A DNA stretch of 64,000 bases from Rossellomorea vietnamensis (GTDB taxonomy: Bacteria > Bacillota > Bacilli > Bacillales > Bacillaceae_B): assembly GCF_008180615.1 (NCBI RefSeq), contig NZ_VTEH01000001.1, forward strand, positions 524,680 through 588,679. Reading direction: 5' to 3'. Of the stretch, positions 36,172 to 44,810 are shown piece by piece; position 1 is the first letter of the stretch; every line of letters starts with the position of its first letter. The translations under genes and the position numbers were made by a program. The notes below the pieces were generated by a model that worked only from the letters and a program-made list of their open reading frames with translations, made no database searches and was not told the origin of the DNA.

Positions 36172-36365
36172 TAGAGGGAAGAATTCCCCTTATTTACTAA
36201 AATGTATGTGTAAATAGCTTGAATAGCGGTAGAATTTCCCCTTAATTGACTTAAAACATTAGAAAATAGGTGCTGTTTCTTCGTATAAGGGGAAAAGCTC
36301 CCTCTATTTACTCTAACATGAGCTTAGAAAGTGCCATTAACGGGAAAAACTCCCCTTATTTTTAC
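36172..36365. repeat. Cluster of four short hairpins, AAGGGGA/TCCCCTT type
   Basis: Four hairpins at about 36172-36199, 36225-36248, 36276-36306 and 36336-36364, e.g. TAAGGGGAAAAGCTCCCTCT and AACGGGAAAAACTCCCCTTA. Spacing is about 50-60 bp. It is the third locus of this kind. The rest of 35650-36485 shows only a short GCTGGATGCA stretch near 35765 related to the 115-bp repeat; I see no gene. Confidence 0.75.
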
Positions 36366-36488
36366 CGCTGGATACTTAATTAAGAAAATGACAAGCCGCT
36401 ATCACCAGAAATCCCACACCATTGTGAGCCAGCCAGTGGAGTCGTGCATCTCAACGGAAACCAACACCTTTAAATAATACCTGACGAG

Positions 36489-36531
36489 AAAAAGGCAGAA
36501 TCGTTCTTTGAAATGAACGATTCTGCCTTTT
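36489..36531 (-). terminator. Rho-independent terminator of kinE-ogt
   Basis: Perfect 16-bp stem AAAGGCAGAATCGTTC / GAACGATTCTGCCTTT with T runs on both sides, about 40 bp beyond the ogt stop. Confidence 0.92.
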
Positions 36532-36570
36532 AGATTTCGTAGGTCTTTTTTTTTTCAGAGCCTACAATAT

Positions 36571-37041
36571 TTATAATATAATCTTTTCAACCTGCAGCAA
36601 TACTTCTTTTTTGTCCACCTGTTTCCCCGCATAGCCAGTCAGTGTCCGATTCTTTCCAATCACCCTGTGGCATGGGATAATGATTGGCAGTTTATTAGCC
36701 TTGTTGGCCTGTCCTATAGCCCTTACAGCTTTTGGATTATCAATCTTATCTGCAATATCTTTATAGGTGCAGGTACTTCCGAATGGAATTTCGAGCAGAG
36801 CTGCCCAAACCGCTTCCTGAAAAGGCGTCCCGTTCAGTTTAACAGGCAAATCAAATGTCTGCCTGCTTCCGGCAAAATACTGCCTCAATTGTTCTGCTGT
36901 CTCTTGGAGAATTTTATTCCCGCTGTTGGATTCCTTATCAGTAACAAATTCTACTTTTGCAAGAAAATCTTCTTCTGATGTAATCCTTAAATTACCGATG
37001 GGGCTTGAAACCACCATGCTTTCCGACTTCAACAAACTCAT
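36571..37041 (-). CDS. ogt: Methylated-DNA-protein cysteine methyltransferase
   Basis: 156 aa. It repairs O6-methylguanine by suicidal alkyl transfer to a Cys. IIIPCHRVIG holds the acceptor (Cys124 here), and GTPFQEAVWAALLEIPFG with RAIGQANKANKLP are the DNA-binding and Arg-finger regions. The ATG overlaps the kinE stop as ATGA; AAAGG lies directly before it, so a TTG three codons later is an alternative with better spacing. The kinE-ogt order is the same as in B. subtilis. Confidence 0.92.
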   Translation of the reverse strand: MSLLKSESMVVSSPIGNLRITSEEDFLAKVEFVTDKESNSGNKILQETAEQLRQYFAGSRQTFDLPVKLNGTPFQEAVWAALLEIPFGSTCTYKDIADKIDNPKAVRAIGQANKANKLPIIIPCHRVIGKNRTLTGYAGKQVDKKEVLLQVEKIIL

Positions 37042-39203
37042 CCTTTCTTGATAGGAAAGTCAATGTGAAAAGTTGTTCCTTTTCCCAATTCACTTTCCAC
37101 TTCCACTGTACCCTCATGCTCTTCCACAATCTTGAAGGTCACCATCAATCCGAGACCCGTGCCCCTCTCTTTTGTGGTGTAAAATGGTTCTCCGAGTTTC
37201 TTGATTTTTTCTTTGGGTATACCAATTCCTTCATCGGAAATGGAAATTCGCACTTTATTTTCGTCTATTTCTGAAATAGCAATGGAAATAGTCCCGCCTT
37301 TCGGCATCACCTCGATCGCATTCTTCACGATATTGATAAATACCTGCTTTAACTGGTTGGGTTCTGCAAAAATGCTTGGAATCTCAGTATTATACCGTTC
37401 CTTGAATTGAACATTATGCATAACTGCCTGTGCATTGAGAAGTTCCAACGTGTCCCTCATGATCTTCGCAAGGTCTGTTTCCTGATACTGCACAGCCTGA
37501 GGCTTGGCCAGAATTAAAAATTCCGTAATGATGGAATCAATTCTTTGAAGTTCTGATTTAATAACATGAAAATACATTTCATGGTCTTTTCCCATACTGC
37601 TTTCGAGAAGCTGAATAAAGCCTTTTAATGCCGTCATAGGATTTCTGATTTCGTGTGCGATCCCTGCGGCAAGTTCTCCAACAACAGACAGAGTGTCCGA
37701 TTTTCTCAGCTGGTCCTGAAGTTCCACTTTTTCTGTTATATCTCTTATAACGGTAAGATTCAAGTTGGAAAGCAAATTATATTTGGAAGAAAGCTCTAAA
37801 TGTTGAAGTCGTTCCTCATCTATCTTAATCAATTTGATATAATTTGCATGGCCTTCTTCCTTCAACTTTAACTGATAGTCAAGATATTCTTCGTCTTCAT
37901 TCTCTTTTATCATAAAAATATCTTTAATATCACTTCCGATCAGTCTTTCTTTCCCTATAGAAAGAATTTCCAAGGCTACCGGGTTGGCATCGACCACTTG
38001 GCCCGAATGGTTGGTAAGCACCATTCCATCCAGAGTCCCTTCAAAAATTTTCCTGAATCTTTCCTCACTTTCTCTGAGACTCTTCTCCATCTGATGCCTT
38101 TCACTAACATTCCGGAATATGGTCATATTATATCCATCCACCGAATGAAGTTTTGAAGTGAATTCCAGGTGCTTCAATTGGTTGTTGGGCATTAAGAACA
38201 AAATCTCATCACGGACAGCTCCTTTTGCTTTCAGTTCATGGGTGACTGATTCAAACTTGTCCATTTCCAGGGGGTAGACAAAATCCTCGATTTTCTTCGT
38301 CAAAATTTCAGAGAGTGTACATTCAAAAATCTTCAAAGCCGAACGGTTGGCACGGAGTACCCTGCCATCATGATCCCAAAGAACGATGGCATCAATTGCT
38401 TCTTCAAACAGATCTTTAAACAATTCCTCACTGCGTTTCAGCTGAATTTCCATCTGTCTCTTCTCTGTAATATCCCGCAGAATTGCCATATGAAGCTCGT
38501 GATTCACATAAGGAGTCGTTGTAAACTCTACAACAGATACACCTTCGGAATGTATTATTGGCATCTCGCCCCGTGCCTGCCTCCCTGAGTCTAGAAGTTC
38601 CTTTATTTTTACAACTTTAAAGTGAAAGTTTTCTGGAATAAAAGAGGCAACCCTTCTATTCAGGACATCTCTTTTTTGGAGTTTCACCTGCTTGCAGAAT
38701 GCCTGATTGACTTCTTTTATGTTTCCCTCCTTATCAAAAAGGATGATTCCTTCTGCTGCCTGCTGGAAGATATTATTTAACATGTGCAGATTCATATGAT
38801 CATTTCTTTGCTTCTCTCGTTCACTGGTTATATCTCTGAGAAAAAAGAAGGCAAAATCACTCTGTTTGATTTTGGTTATTTTCAACTCGATATGTTTAAT
38901 GATCCCTTCTTCTGTCGTCATCAAGGTTTCATCTTCTATCTCCCCTCCTTCCCTCACAGCATTTTCATAATGTGAAAGGATAGGAGACGGAACCGCTTGA
39001 AAAAATCTGATGAACGATTGATGAAGAAGACCGCTTCGGTCCATTTCAAATAAATCCAGTGCTGATGAGTTAGCTTCTATAATAATTAAATCACTGTTCA
39101 CTATCAGTATCGGGTTGGGGGATGCAGCCAGTATTCCCCTGAAGTTTATTGTATCCAGCGGACTTATTTCTTCATCAGATTTGAATGTTTGTTTGTTGGT
39201 CAT
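37038..39203 (-). CDS. kinE: Multi-PAS sensor histidine kinase KinE
   Basis: 721 aa, soluble with no membrane helix. Four PAS domains (about 20-130, 137-250, 258-370 and 378-495) each end in a RDIT/RNVS-type linker. HisKA follows with the phosphorylated His517 in GIAHEIRNPMTALKGF, then the HATPase domain with N-box NIVKNAIEV, G1 DEGIGIP and G2 GTGLGLM. It resembles B. subtilis KinE, a kinase feeding the Spo0F-Spo0A phosphorelay. Position next to ogt and the YkrP-like gene supports orthology. AGGAGG lies 8 nt upstream of the ATG. The signal is unknown. Confidence 0.9.
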   Translation of the reverse strand: MTNKQTFKSDEEISPLDTINFRGILAASPNPILIVNSDLIIIEANSSALDLFEMDRSGLLHQSFIRFFQAVPSPILSHYENAVREGGEIEDETLMTTEEGIIKHIELKITKIKQSDFAFFFLRDITSEREKQRNDHMNLHMLNNIFQQAAEGIILFDKEGNIKEVNQAFCKQVKLQKRDVLNRRVASFIPENFHFKVVKIKELLDSGRQARGEMPIIHSEGVSVVEFTTTPYVNHELHMAILRDITEKRQMEIQLKRSEELFKDLFEEAIDAIVLWDHDGRVLRANRSALKIFECTLSEILTKKIEDFVYPLEMDKFESVTHELKAKGAVRDEILFLMPNNQLKHLEFTSKLHSVDGYNMTIFRNVSERHQMEKSLRESEERFRKIFEGTLDGMVLTNHSGQVVDANPVALEILSIGKERLIGSDIKDIFMIKENEDEEYLDYQLKLKEEGHANYIKLIKIDEERLQHLELSSKYNLLSNLNLTVIRDITEKVELQDQLRKSDTLSVVGELAAGIAHEIRNPMTALKGFIQLLESSMGKDHEMYFHVIKSELQRIDSIITEFLILAKPQAVQYQETDLAKIMRDTLELLNAQAVMHNVQFKERYNTEIPSIFAEPNQLKQVFINIVKNAIEVMPKGGTISIAISEIDENKVRISISDEGIGIPKEKIKKLGEPFYTTKERGTGLGLMVTFKIVEEHEGTVEVESELGKGTTFHIDFPIKKG

Positions 39204-39450
39204 TGCTCTTTCCTCCTATTTACCATACATCTTTACCTTCAATAATAGTATCTTTCTTCTGTGTCAGTTAGTTTACAAGGGAATTTCAGAATATATCGAT
39301 TGCATTATTAATAGTTTAAGAAAGGATTGAAAGGGTATTTTCTAGTTATATTTTTGGTATCGTTATGAAGGAGTTTTCTCTTACCAAGCGCACTTTGCTT
39401 GATATCCAGAGTGGAATAACTAAAAACATCTATTAAATCATTCTTCAAAT

Positions 39451-39612
39451 AATGGCAGTTTTCGCATATATTGCTGCTTTCGGATATCCCCGTATACTTA
39501 GAGTTTTATCTTATTGAGTACTTTTTCTTTTCGATAGTACAGTGTTTTTCTTTCTGGATACAGATATCTCTTTGGAATGAGTATCAAATAGCAGCAAATA
39601 TGAAAAGAGCCT
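39451..39612. repeat. MITE-like element, near-complete copy
   Basis: Starts AATGGCAGTTTTCGCATATA then TTGCTGCTTTCGG, and ends GAGTATCAAATAGCAGC..AAAGAGCCT, which are the two inverted termini of the family. It fills most of the space between the divergent kinE and acyltransferase genes. Confidence 0.75.
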
Positions 39613-39637
39613 AAATACTTCAAAGTTGGTGAACAGC

Positions 39638-40690
39638 ATGCAGACAACCAGAAATTATTACTTTGATAATGCCAAAGTCATCCTGATTTTCCTGGTCGTA
39701 TTCGGCCATTTTATCCGTTCTTTCATTGAGAACGATCCCTATGTTTTGGCATTATATAAAACGTTATATACCTTCCACATGCCAGCCTTTATAATTGTTT
39801 CGGGCTTCTTTGCCAAAGGATTTTATAAAAAGGGCTATATACCGAAGCTGTTTAAAAAACTGATACTGCCTTATCTGCTTTTTCAGGTAATCTATTCTAT
39901 TTATTATTACTTCCTATACAATAGGAACAGCCTGACTATTGATATCTATGACCCTCAATGGTCCCTGTGGTTTCTTCTGAGCTTATTCTGCTGGAACATC
40001 CTCCTGTATCTCTTTGTCCGGAAGTTAAACTTAACCAGAAACAATGCTTTATTTATAGCTTTCGCCGTCGGGATTGCCATAGGATTTATTGATAACATCT
40101 CAAATTACCTCAGCCTTTCAAGGACTTTTGTACTCTTTCCGATGTTTCTCGTCGGCTACTATTTGAAGAAAGAGCACTTTACAATGCTCAGGTCGAATAA
40201 AGTCCGAATTGCTTCGGCAATCATACCGGCAGCGGTATTCATTTTCATGTTCGCAGTCCCGGAGTTTTCAGATAAGTGGCTGCTGGGCTCAAAATCATAC
40301 GAGCAGCTTGGCGGAAAAGATATTTTCAGTCCATTGTCAAGATCAGGTGTCTATCTCCTAAATATCATCATGGCTTTCAGTTTTTTCTCATTTGTTCCGA
40401 AGAGCAGGCACTTTTTTACTAAATGGGGCGCAAGCACGCTTTATGTTTATCTGATACACGGCTTTTTCGTTAAGTTTTTCAGAGAGAGCCCTTATACGGA
40501 CCTGTTGCCTCCGATCCAGTCGATTTTCCTGCTTACAGCCGCATCATTTATACTGACCATCCTTTTATCAAGCAGGCCTTTAACCTCTTTAACCCAGCCG
40601 CTGATAGAATTGGAAACCAGTAAACTCTCCCGGCTGCTGAATGACCTTAAGAACAATAAAAAGAAATATACTGAGGACATGAAATATTAA
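39638..40690 (+). CDS. ykrP: Membrane acyltransferase (acyltransferase-3 family, YkrP-like)
   Basis: About 350 aa with about ten hydrophobic helices. The N-terminal YYFDNAKVILIFLVVFGHF has the conserved His of acyltransferase-3 proteins, and TFHMPAFIIVSGFFAKGF and DPQWSLWFLLSLFCWN are further family features. It likely O-acetylates a surface glycan or other extracytoplasmic substrate. The ATG at 39638 follows GGTG with weak spacing; TTG at 39626 is an alternative. It is divergent from kinE as ykrP is in B. subtilis. A terminator follows. Confidence 0.8.
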   Translation: MQTTRNYYFDNAKVILIFLVVFGHFIRSFIENDPYVLALYKTLYTFHMPAFIIVSGFFAKGFYKKGYIPKLFKKLILPYLLFQVIYSIYYYFLYNRNSLTIDIYDPQWSLWFLLSLFCWNILLYLFVRKLNLTRNNALFIAFAVGIAIGFIDNISNYLSLSRTFVLFPMFLVGYYLKKEHFTMLRSNKVRIASAIIPAAVFIFMFAVPEFSDKWLLGSKSYEQLGGKDIFSPLSRSGVYLLNIIMAFSFFSFVPKSRHFFTKWGASTLYVYLIHGFFVKFFRESPYTDLLPPIQSIFLLTAASFILTILLSSRPLTSLTQPLIELETSKLSRLLNDLKNNKKKYTEDMKY

Positions 40691-40714
40691 TTGTCCTTTC
40701 AGCAGCATCAAACT

Positions 40715-40745
40715 AAGACCGGCCTATGCCGGTCTTTATTTTTAT
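40715..40745 (+). terminator. Rho-independent terminator after the acyltransferase gene
   Basis: AAGACCGGC-CTAT-GCCGGTCTT followed by TATTTTTA. Confidence 0.88.
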
Positions 40746-40943
40746 ACATATTCTCATTCTCCCTCCCAAATTCCTTCATATATTTTGGAAATAGGACAAA
40801 ATACTGAATAACATTGAGTTTGGGTTCATGCTTGGGTACAATGTTAAAGTAGCTTTTGGCGACAGGCTGCGCCCGCCGCCTCTATGATTTGCAATTAATG
40901 ATAAAAAATTGATGAAATAGTTGATCTATAAAGGAGTTTATAA

Positions 40944-42701
40944 ATGAAGAAAGCTGTATTAAGTACGTTAAATGCCAAGTTCATCCACACGAATCTTGCC
41001 ATCAGAAACCTCAAGGCATTTGCTGAGCCCGAACACCATGTGGAAATCACAGAATACACCATTAAAGATCCTCTCATGAACATCGTGTCTGACCTTTATA
41101 CAAGAAATGCAGATGTAATTGGATTCAGCTGTTACATATGGAATATTGAAGAGACGATAGCTGTGGTTAAAATGCTGAAAAAAATAGCACCTGAAACGGT
41201 CATTATTTTCGGCGGTCCCGAGGTATCTTATGATGTGCCTTACTGGATTGAACGGCTGCCAGAAGTTGATTTCTTTGTAATCGGAGAAGGTGAAGAAACG
41301 TTCAAAACGTTACTGCATCAGATTTATGGAGAAAAAAATTGGACTGAAGTCAATGGGATCGGCTATTTATTAGATGGCAAAGTGAAAATTAATCCGCAGC
41401 GAAATAAGCTGGATTTAAGAGAACTGCCATCCCCGTTCAGGTTCGAGGAAGATTTGAAAGACCTTTCGAAGCGTGTCACATATATTGAAACGAGCAGAGG
41501 CTGTCCCTTCCGCTGTCAATTCTGCCTTTCCTCCATTGAAGTAGGCGTCCGCTACTTTGATAGAGAAAAAGTCAAAGAGGACATCAGGTTCTTGATGGAA
41601 CATGGCGCGAAGACTATTAAATTTGTTGACAGAACGTTCAATATCAGCAGAAGTTACGCGATGGAAATGTTCCGTTTTCTGATTGACGAACATCTTCCTG
41701 GAACTGTATTTCAATTTGAAATTACAGCAGATATCATGCGTCCAGAAGTCATTGATTTCCTAAATAAAGAGGCACCAGCTGGTTTGTTCCGATTTGAAAT
41801 TGGCGTCCAATCAACTAATGATGAGACAAATGACCTCGTTATGAGAAAGCAGAATTTCAGCAAGCTGACCAGAACGGTGACCATGGTAAAAGAAGGGGAG
41901 AAAATCGATCAGCATCTTGATCTGATTGCGGGGCTTCCTGAGGAAGATTACCAGTCCTTCCGCAAAACCTTCAATGATGTGTTTGCTATGAGGCCGGAAG
42001 AACTTCAGCTTGGTTTTCTTAAGATGCTCCGCGGGACAGGCTTAAGGATCAACGCTGATAAGCATGACTATATTTATATGGACAATGCTCCATATGAAAT
42101 ACTTGGCAATAATGTTCTCAGCTTCGATGATATTGTGAGGATCAAACAAGTGGAAGATGTTTTAGAAAAGTACTGGAATGACCATCGTATGGATCAAACA
42201 ATCGAATATCTTGTCACTCATGTGTTCGAGACTCCTTTTGATTTATTCCAGAGCTTTGGTTCGTATTGGGAGGAGCAGGGTTGGTCCAGAATCGGGCACC
42301 AGCTTGAGGACTTGTTTAAGAGGCTGCAGGAATTCCTTTCGGTGAATAATCCAGAGTCACTTCCGACTCTCGAAGCGATCATGAAATACGATTATTTAAA
42401 AAATCAGCGTTATAAACCAAGAAAGGCATGGTGGCAGTCACAGCTGGATAAACGCAGCCGCTCTGAGATTTATCAGTTGATCCTGAGGGATCCATCTGCA
42501 TTCGGAAGCGAATTCGTTACATTGGACCTTAATGAGAAAGATTTGCATAAGCATACCCTTCTTGAAAAGCTTCCTGTTACACCTGCAGTTTCCGGGTTTA
42601 AGCCTGAGCCTTGCTACCTTCTGGCTTACTATAATCCAGCCACAGGAGCGGCACAACTTTTTACTGCCCATGAATCTTCACTGCTTCAAGAACAAAAATA
42701 A
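40944..42701 (+). CDS. B12-binding-domain radical SAM protein
   Basis: 585 aa. The N-terminal cobalamin-binding-like Rossmann domain covers about 1-130 (DVIGFSCYIWNIEET, IIFGGPEVSYDVP). The radical SAM barrel follows, with the 4Fe-4S cysteines in SRGCPFRCQFCLSS. The C-terminal region (about 390-585) is rich in aromatic and basic residues and resembles DUF4080. Family members of this type are common in bacilli; the substrate is unknown. The cobalamin-ligand DxHxxG motif is not obvious, so B12 may not be bound. AAAGGAG lies 8 nt upstream. It is monocistronic, with its own terminator. Confidence 0.85.
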   Translation: MKKAVLSTLNAKFIHTNLAIRNLKAFAEPEHHVEITEYTIKDPLMNIVSDLYTRNADVIGFSCYIWNIEETIAVVKMLKKIAPETVIIFGGPEVSYDVPYWIERLPEVDFFVIGEGEETFKTLLHQIYGEKNWTEVNGIGYLLDGKVKINPQRNKLDLRELPSPFRFEEDLKDLSKRVTYIETSRGCPFRCQFCLSSIEVGVRYFDREKVKEDIRFLMEHGAKTIKFVDRTFNISRSYAMEMFRFLIDEHLPGTVFQFEITADIMRPEVIDFLNKEAPAGLFRFEIGVQSTNDETNDLVMRKQNFSKLTRTVTMVKEGEKIDQHLDLIAGLPEEDYQSFRKTFNDVFAMRPEELQLGFLKMLRGTGLRINADKHDYIYMDNAPYEILGNNVLSFDDIVRIKQVEDVLEKYWNDHRMDQTIEYLVTHVFETPFDLFQSFGSYWEEQGWSRIGHQLEDLFKRLQEFLSVNNPESLPTLEAIMKYDYLKNQRYKPRKAWWQSQLDKRSRSEIYQLILRDPSAFGSEFVTLDLNEKDLHKHTLLEKLPVTPAVSGFKPEPCYLLAYYNPATGAAQLFTAHESSLLQEQK

Positions 42702-42713
42702 TATATCATTTAA

Positions 42714-42751
42714 TGCCCCGCACTCTTCTTTCGGTTGATTGCGGGGCTTTT
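42714..42751 (+). terminator. Rho-independent terminator of the radical SAM gene
   Basis: GCCCCGCA / TGCGGGGCTTTTG stem with a loop of about 20 nt, just after the stop codon. Confidence 0.88.
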
Positions 42752-42895
42752 GTATAACAAAACGTATATTCTTTACCACTTTAAAGTACTGAAAGGGACA
42801 GTCCCTCTTAGTGCTTTAGCGCACGAAAGTTAAACCAGCTATTTCAGTTTAGAATCTTCACATGCCTTTCTACCAGCTCAGGAGTACCTGCTTAC

Positions 42896-43042
42896 CTAGC
42901 ACTTCTTCTTGTTTTCCTGTTTCTTATTTGCCTCTGGAATTTCAAAATGTTTGGCTGCATTGAAATCGCCGAACTCCATTCCGAATTCCTCTTGAAAACT
43001 TTGCTTTTCAGATGATTTCGGTTTACTGTTATCTTTCATCAT
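42896..43042 (-). CDS. Small charged protein (48 aa)
   Basis: The frame starts at a double ATG (43042/43039) and ends at TAG. The product is hydrophilic and rich in Lys, Glu and Ser (QSFQEEFGMEFGDFNAAKHF), with a Lys-rich end. Its start overlaps the end of the upstream small gene, so the two look translationally coupled; GGCAGGATG provides a modest site. It looks like small spore-associated proteins of bacilli, but I cannot name the family. Confidence 0.5.
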   Translation of the reverse strand: MMKDNSKPKSSEKQSFQEEFGMEFGDFNAAKHFEIPEANKKQENKKKC

Positions 43043-43205
43043 TCATCCTGCCTTCTCTTCCATGCTTTGAATTTCTGTTTTTCGCTTTTGCTGGATTCTC
43101 TTCCTGTGCAAACTCAGCGCTGAAGTCCTTCTGTTCTGCCAGGTTCTTTCTCGGTGTTTTATTGTTTTTCTCTGCAGCATCGTATTCAGCTTTTCTCTTA
43201 GCCAT
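43029..43205 (-). CDS. Small charged protein (58 aa), possible spore protein
   Basis: 58 aa, very rich in Lys, Glu, Asn and Arg (MAKRKAEYDAAEKNNKTPRK). The ATG at 43205 has AAAGGAG 9 nt upstream; the longer in-frame reading from 43265 has no site. The DFSAEFAQEE segment recalls small YfhD-type and SASP-like proteins, but this is only a resemblance. It is divergent from the alpha/beta SASP gene, which makes a spore context plausible. Confidence 0.6.
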   Translation of the reverse strand: MAKRKAEYDAAEKNNKTPRKNLAEQKDFSAEFAQEENPAKAKNRNSKHGREGRMNDER

Positions 43206-43385
43206 TATGGTCAGCTCCTTTATTTGTGAACTAGTGTTTAGTTTTTCCGTTCGGCCTTTTTTCATGCAAACTGAAACCGCCCACCCTTATAAGATAGACA
43301 TGCGAAAAATTACCACTCATTTTCTTTGAACTTTTAGAAAAGATAATGATAGAAACAAAATAAATTAGTGAGGAGGGAATCCATA

Positions 43386-43577
43386 ATGGCTAGAAATTCA
43401 AATAAATTATTAGTTCCTGGTGTAGAACAATTCATGGATCAAGTAAAGTATGAAATCGCTGAAGAATTTGGGGTAACACTTGGTTCTGATACAGTTTCCC
43501 GTGCAAATGGTTCTGTAGGCGGCGAAATTACTAAACGTCTTGTAAAACAAGCTCAAACACAGCTTAAAGGTCAATAA
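43386..43577 (+). CDS. sspD: Alpha/beta-type small acid-soluble spore protein
   Basis: 63 aa. The two hallmark SASP signatures are present: [10 protein letters not shown] around the GPR cleavage site, and the DNA-binding [16 protein letters not shown]. Such proteins coat spore DNA in the A-like form and protect it from UV and damage. The ATG at 43386 follows GAGGAGGG. The location beside sigI-rsgI matches sspD of B. subtilis. Forespore sigma-G control is expected, but I cannot place the promoter reliably. Confidence 0.93.
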   Translation: MARNSNKLLVPGVEQFMDQVKYEIAEEFGVTLGSDTVSRANGSVGGEITKRLVKQAQTQLKGQ

Positions 43578-43600
43578 TTCAATATAGATGTGGATAGAAA

Positions 43601-43629
43601 AACAAGGCTGCGCTGGCAGCCTTGTTTAG
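43601..43629. terminator. Bidirectional terminator between the SASP gene and rsgI
   Basis: AACAAGGCTGC-GCTG-GCAGCCTTGTT between convergent genes. It overlaps the rsgI stop codon by a few bases. Confidence 0.85.
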
Positions 43630-44810
43630 TTTCGATTTCCTTTTTCCTTATCATTTTTAGAGGGACCGTGATGTTCATTTCCATCATTATTCCGCTCATT
43701 TCGATTCTCTTTTCCCTTGCCTCTCTGCTCTTCTTTCTGTTTTGGGTGGCTGCTGGAACTTCCATTGCTTTTCTGCTGTTCTTTTTGATTATGTGAACTG
43801 CCATTGCCTCTTTTCTCTTCGTTATGAGAAGGAGGGGAAGCTTTGCTTTCAGAAGCATTAGGGTTACGTCCTTTGCCACTGCCATTATTTTTATTACTAT
43901 CCTCTTTCTTCTTTTCAGAAGCTCCGTTATTGGATTTAGTACCCTTCGCCGCAGGATTTGCTCCGCTTTTCCCCTTCTCTGCTTGTTTTTCTTTAGCATG
44001 AGGGGGTTTTTTATCTTCTTTTGATGGTATTTCTTTCGGCAGCTCTTTACGGTCTTCCACTTTTGAATTTTCTGTCTTAGAAGGAGTAGCGGGAGCTTTT
44101 TCTTTTACTTCTTTAGGCACTTTTTTCATTTGTGCTTCTTCTTTTTTCTTTATTAACTGCCCGGCCGTCATACCCGCTGCTGCTGCTTCTTCTCTCACTT
44201 CAAAATTGGAGTCGATTAGAGAAATCGCGACAGTGTCTTCTTTTAATTTTTCTGTAGAAAAGCGCTTGATTGCTTCTTCAATGGAACTCTTATCCCTTGT
44301 CTTTGCTTCTTTAGTAAATACTGTCGTTACAGTTACCTTTTTATCGTCATCCATATACCCTTCCTGAGAGCTGAGATCAATGATTTCGTCTGTAACAGCG
44401 ACGATTGACTTTCCTTCGGGATCAGTCATTTGCTGCAGCATTTTCCGGGCTTCTTCATTAAATGCTTTGACATCCACCACCTCTTTGTCTTGATCTATGC
44501 TCAATTCAAAACTGGGGTTGATATCAACCGAGACATAGGCATAGACATCCGGCTCTTTTAAAATTGGTAGAAAAATGAATAATAGCATCAATAAAGCTGC
44601 CGCACCAGAGATAACGGGTTGCATTCGAATCTCTTTCAATTTTTTAAAAATTCCGGGGCTGCTTCCCTCACAGGTTTGAGGAAAAAAGGTCAATTCCTCA
44701 CCGAGCTCATACTGTACAGATGGCTGCTTCTTGGTTTTGATAAACTCGCCTTCAGGCGTCATCATGACTATGGTATTAGGTTTAACCTCCATAACAATCC
44801 CTTTTTTCAT
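43626..44810 (-). CDS. rsgI: Anti-sigma-I factor RsgI
   Basis: 394 aa. The N-terminal RsgI domain (about 1-55; KKGIVMEVKPNTIVMMTPEGEF) binds SigI in the cytoplasm. One membrane helix lies at about 65-85. Then comes the extracytoplasmic PDVYAYVSVDINPSFEL domain, typical of SigI anti-sigma factors. The last roughly 170 residues are low-complexity, rich in Lys, Ser, Asn, Gly and Glu, and probably sit in the cell wall. Its ATG overlaps the sigI stop as ATGA. It should release SigI on heat or envelope stress. Confidence 0.93.
   Translation of the reverse strand: MKKGIVMEVKPNTIVMMTPEGEFIKTKKQPSVQYELGEELTFFPQTCEGSSPGIFKKLKEIRMQPVISGAAALLMLLFIFLPILKEPDVYAYVSVDINPSFELSIDQDKEVVDVKAFNEEARKMLQQMTDPEGKSIVAVTDEIIDLSSQEGYMDDDKKVTVTTVFTKEAKTRDKSSIEEAIKRFSTEKLKEDTVAISLIDSNFEVREEAAAAGMTAGQLIKKKEEAQMKKVPKEVKEKAPATPSKTENSKVEDRKELPKEIPSKEDKKPPHAKEKQAEKGKSGANPAAKGTKSNNGASEKKKEDSNKNNGSGKGRNPNASESKASPPSHNEEKRGNGSSHNQKEQQKSNGSSSSHPKQKEEQRGKGKENRNERNNDGNEHHGPSKNDKEKGNRN

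Noticed and set aside
43571..43999. Lys/Arg-rich 142-codon frame on the rsgI strand
   Set aside because: It is a shifted frame of the low-complexity tail of rsgI.
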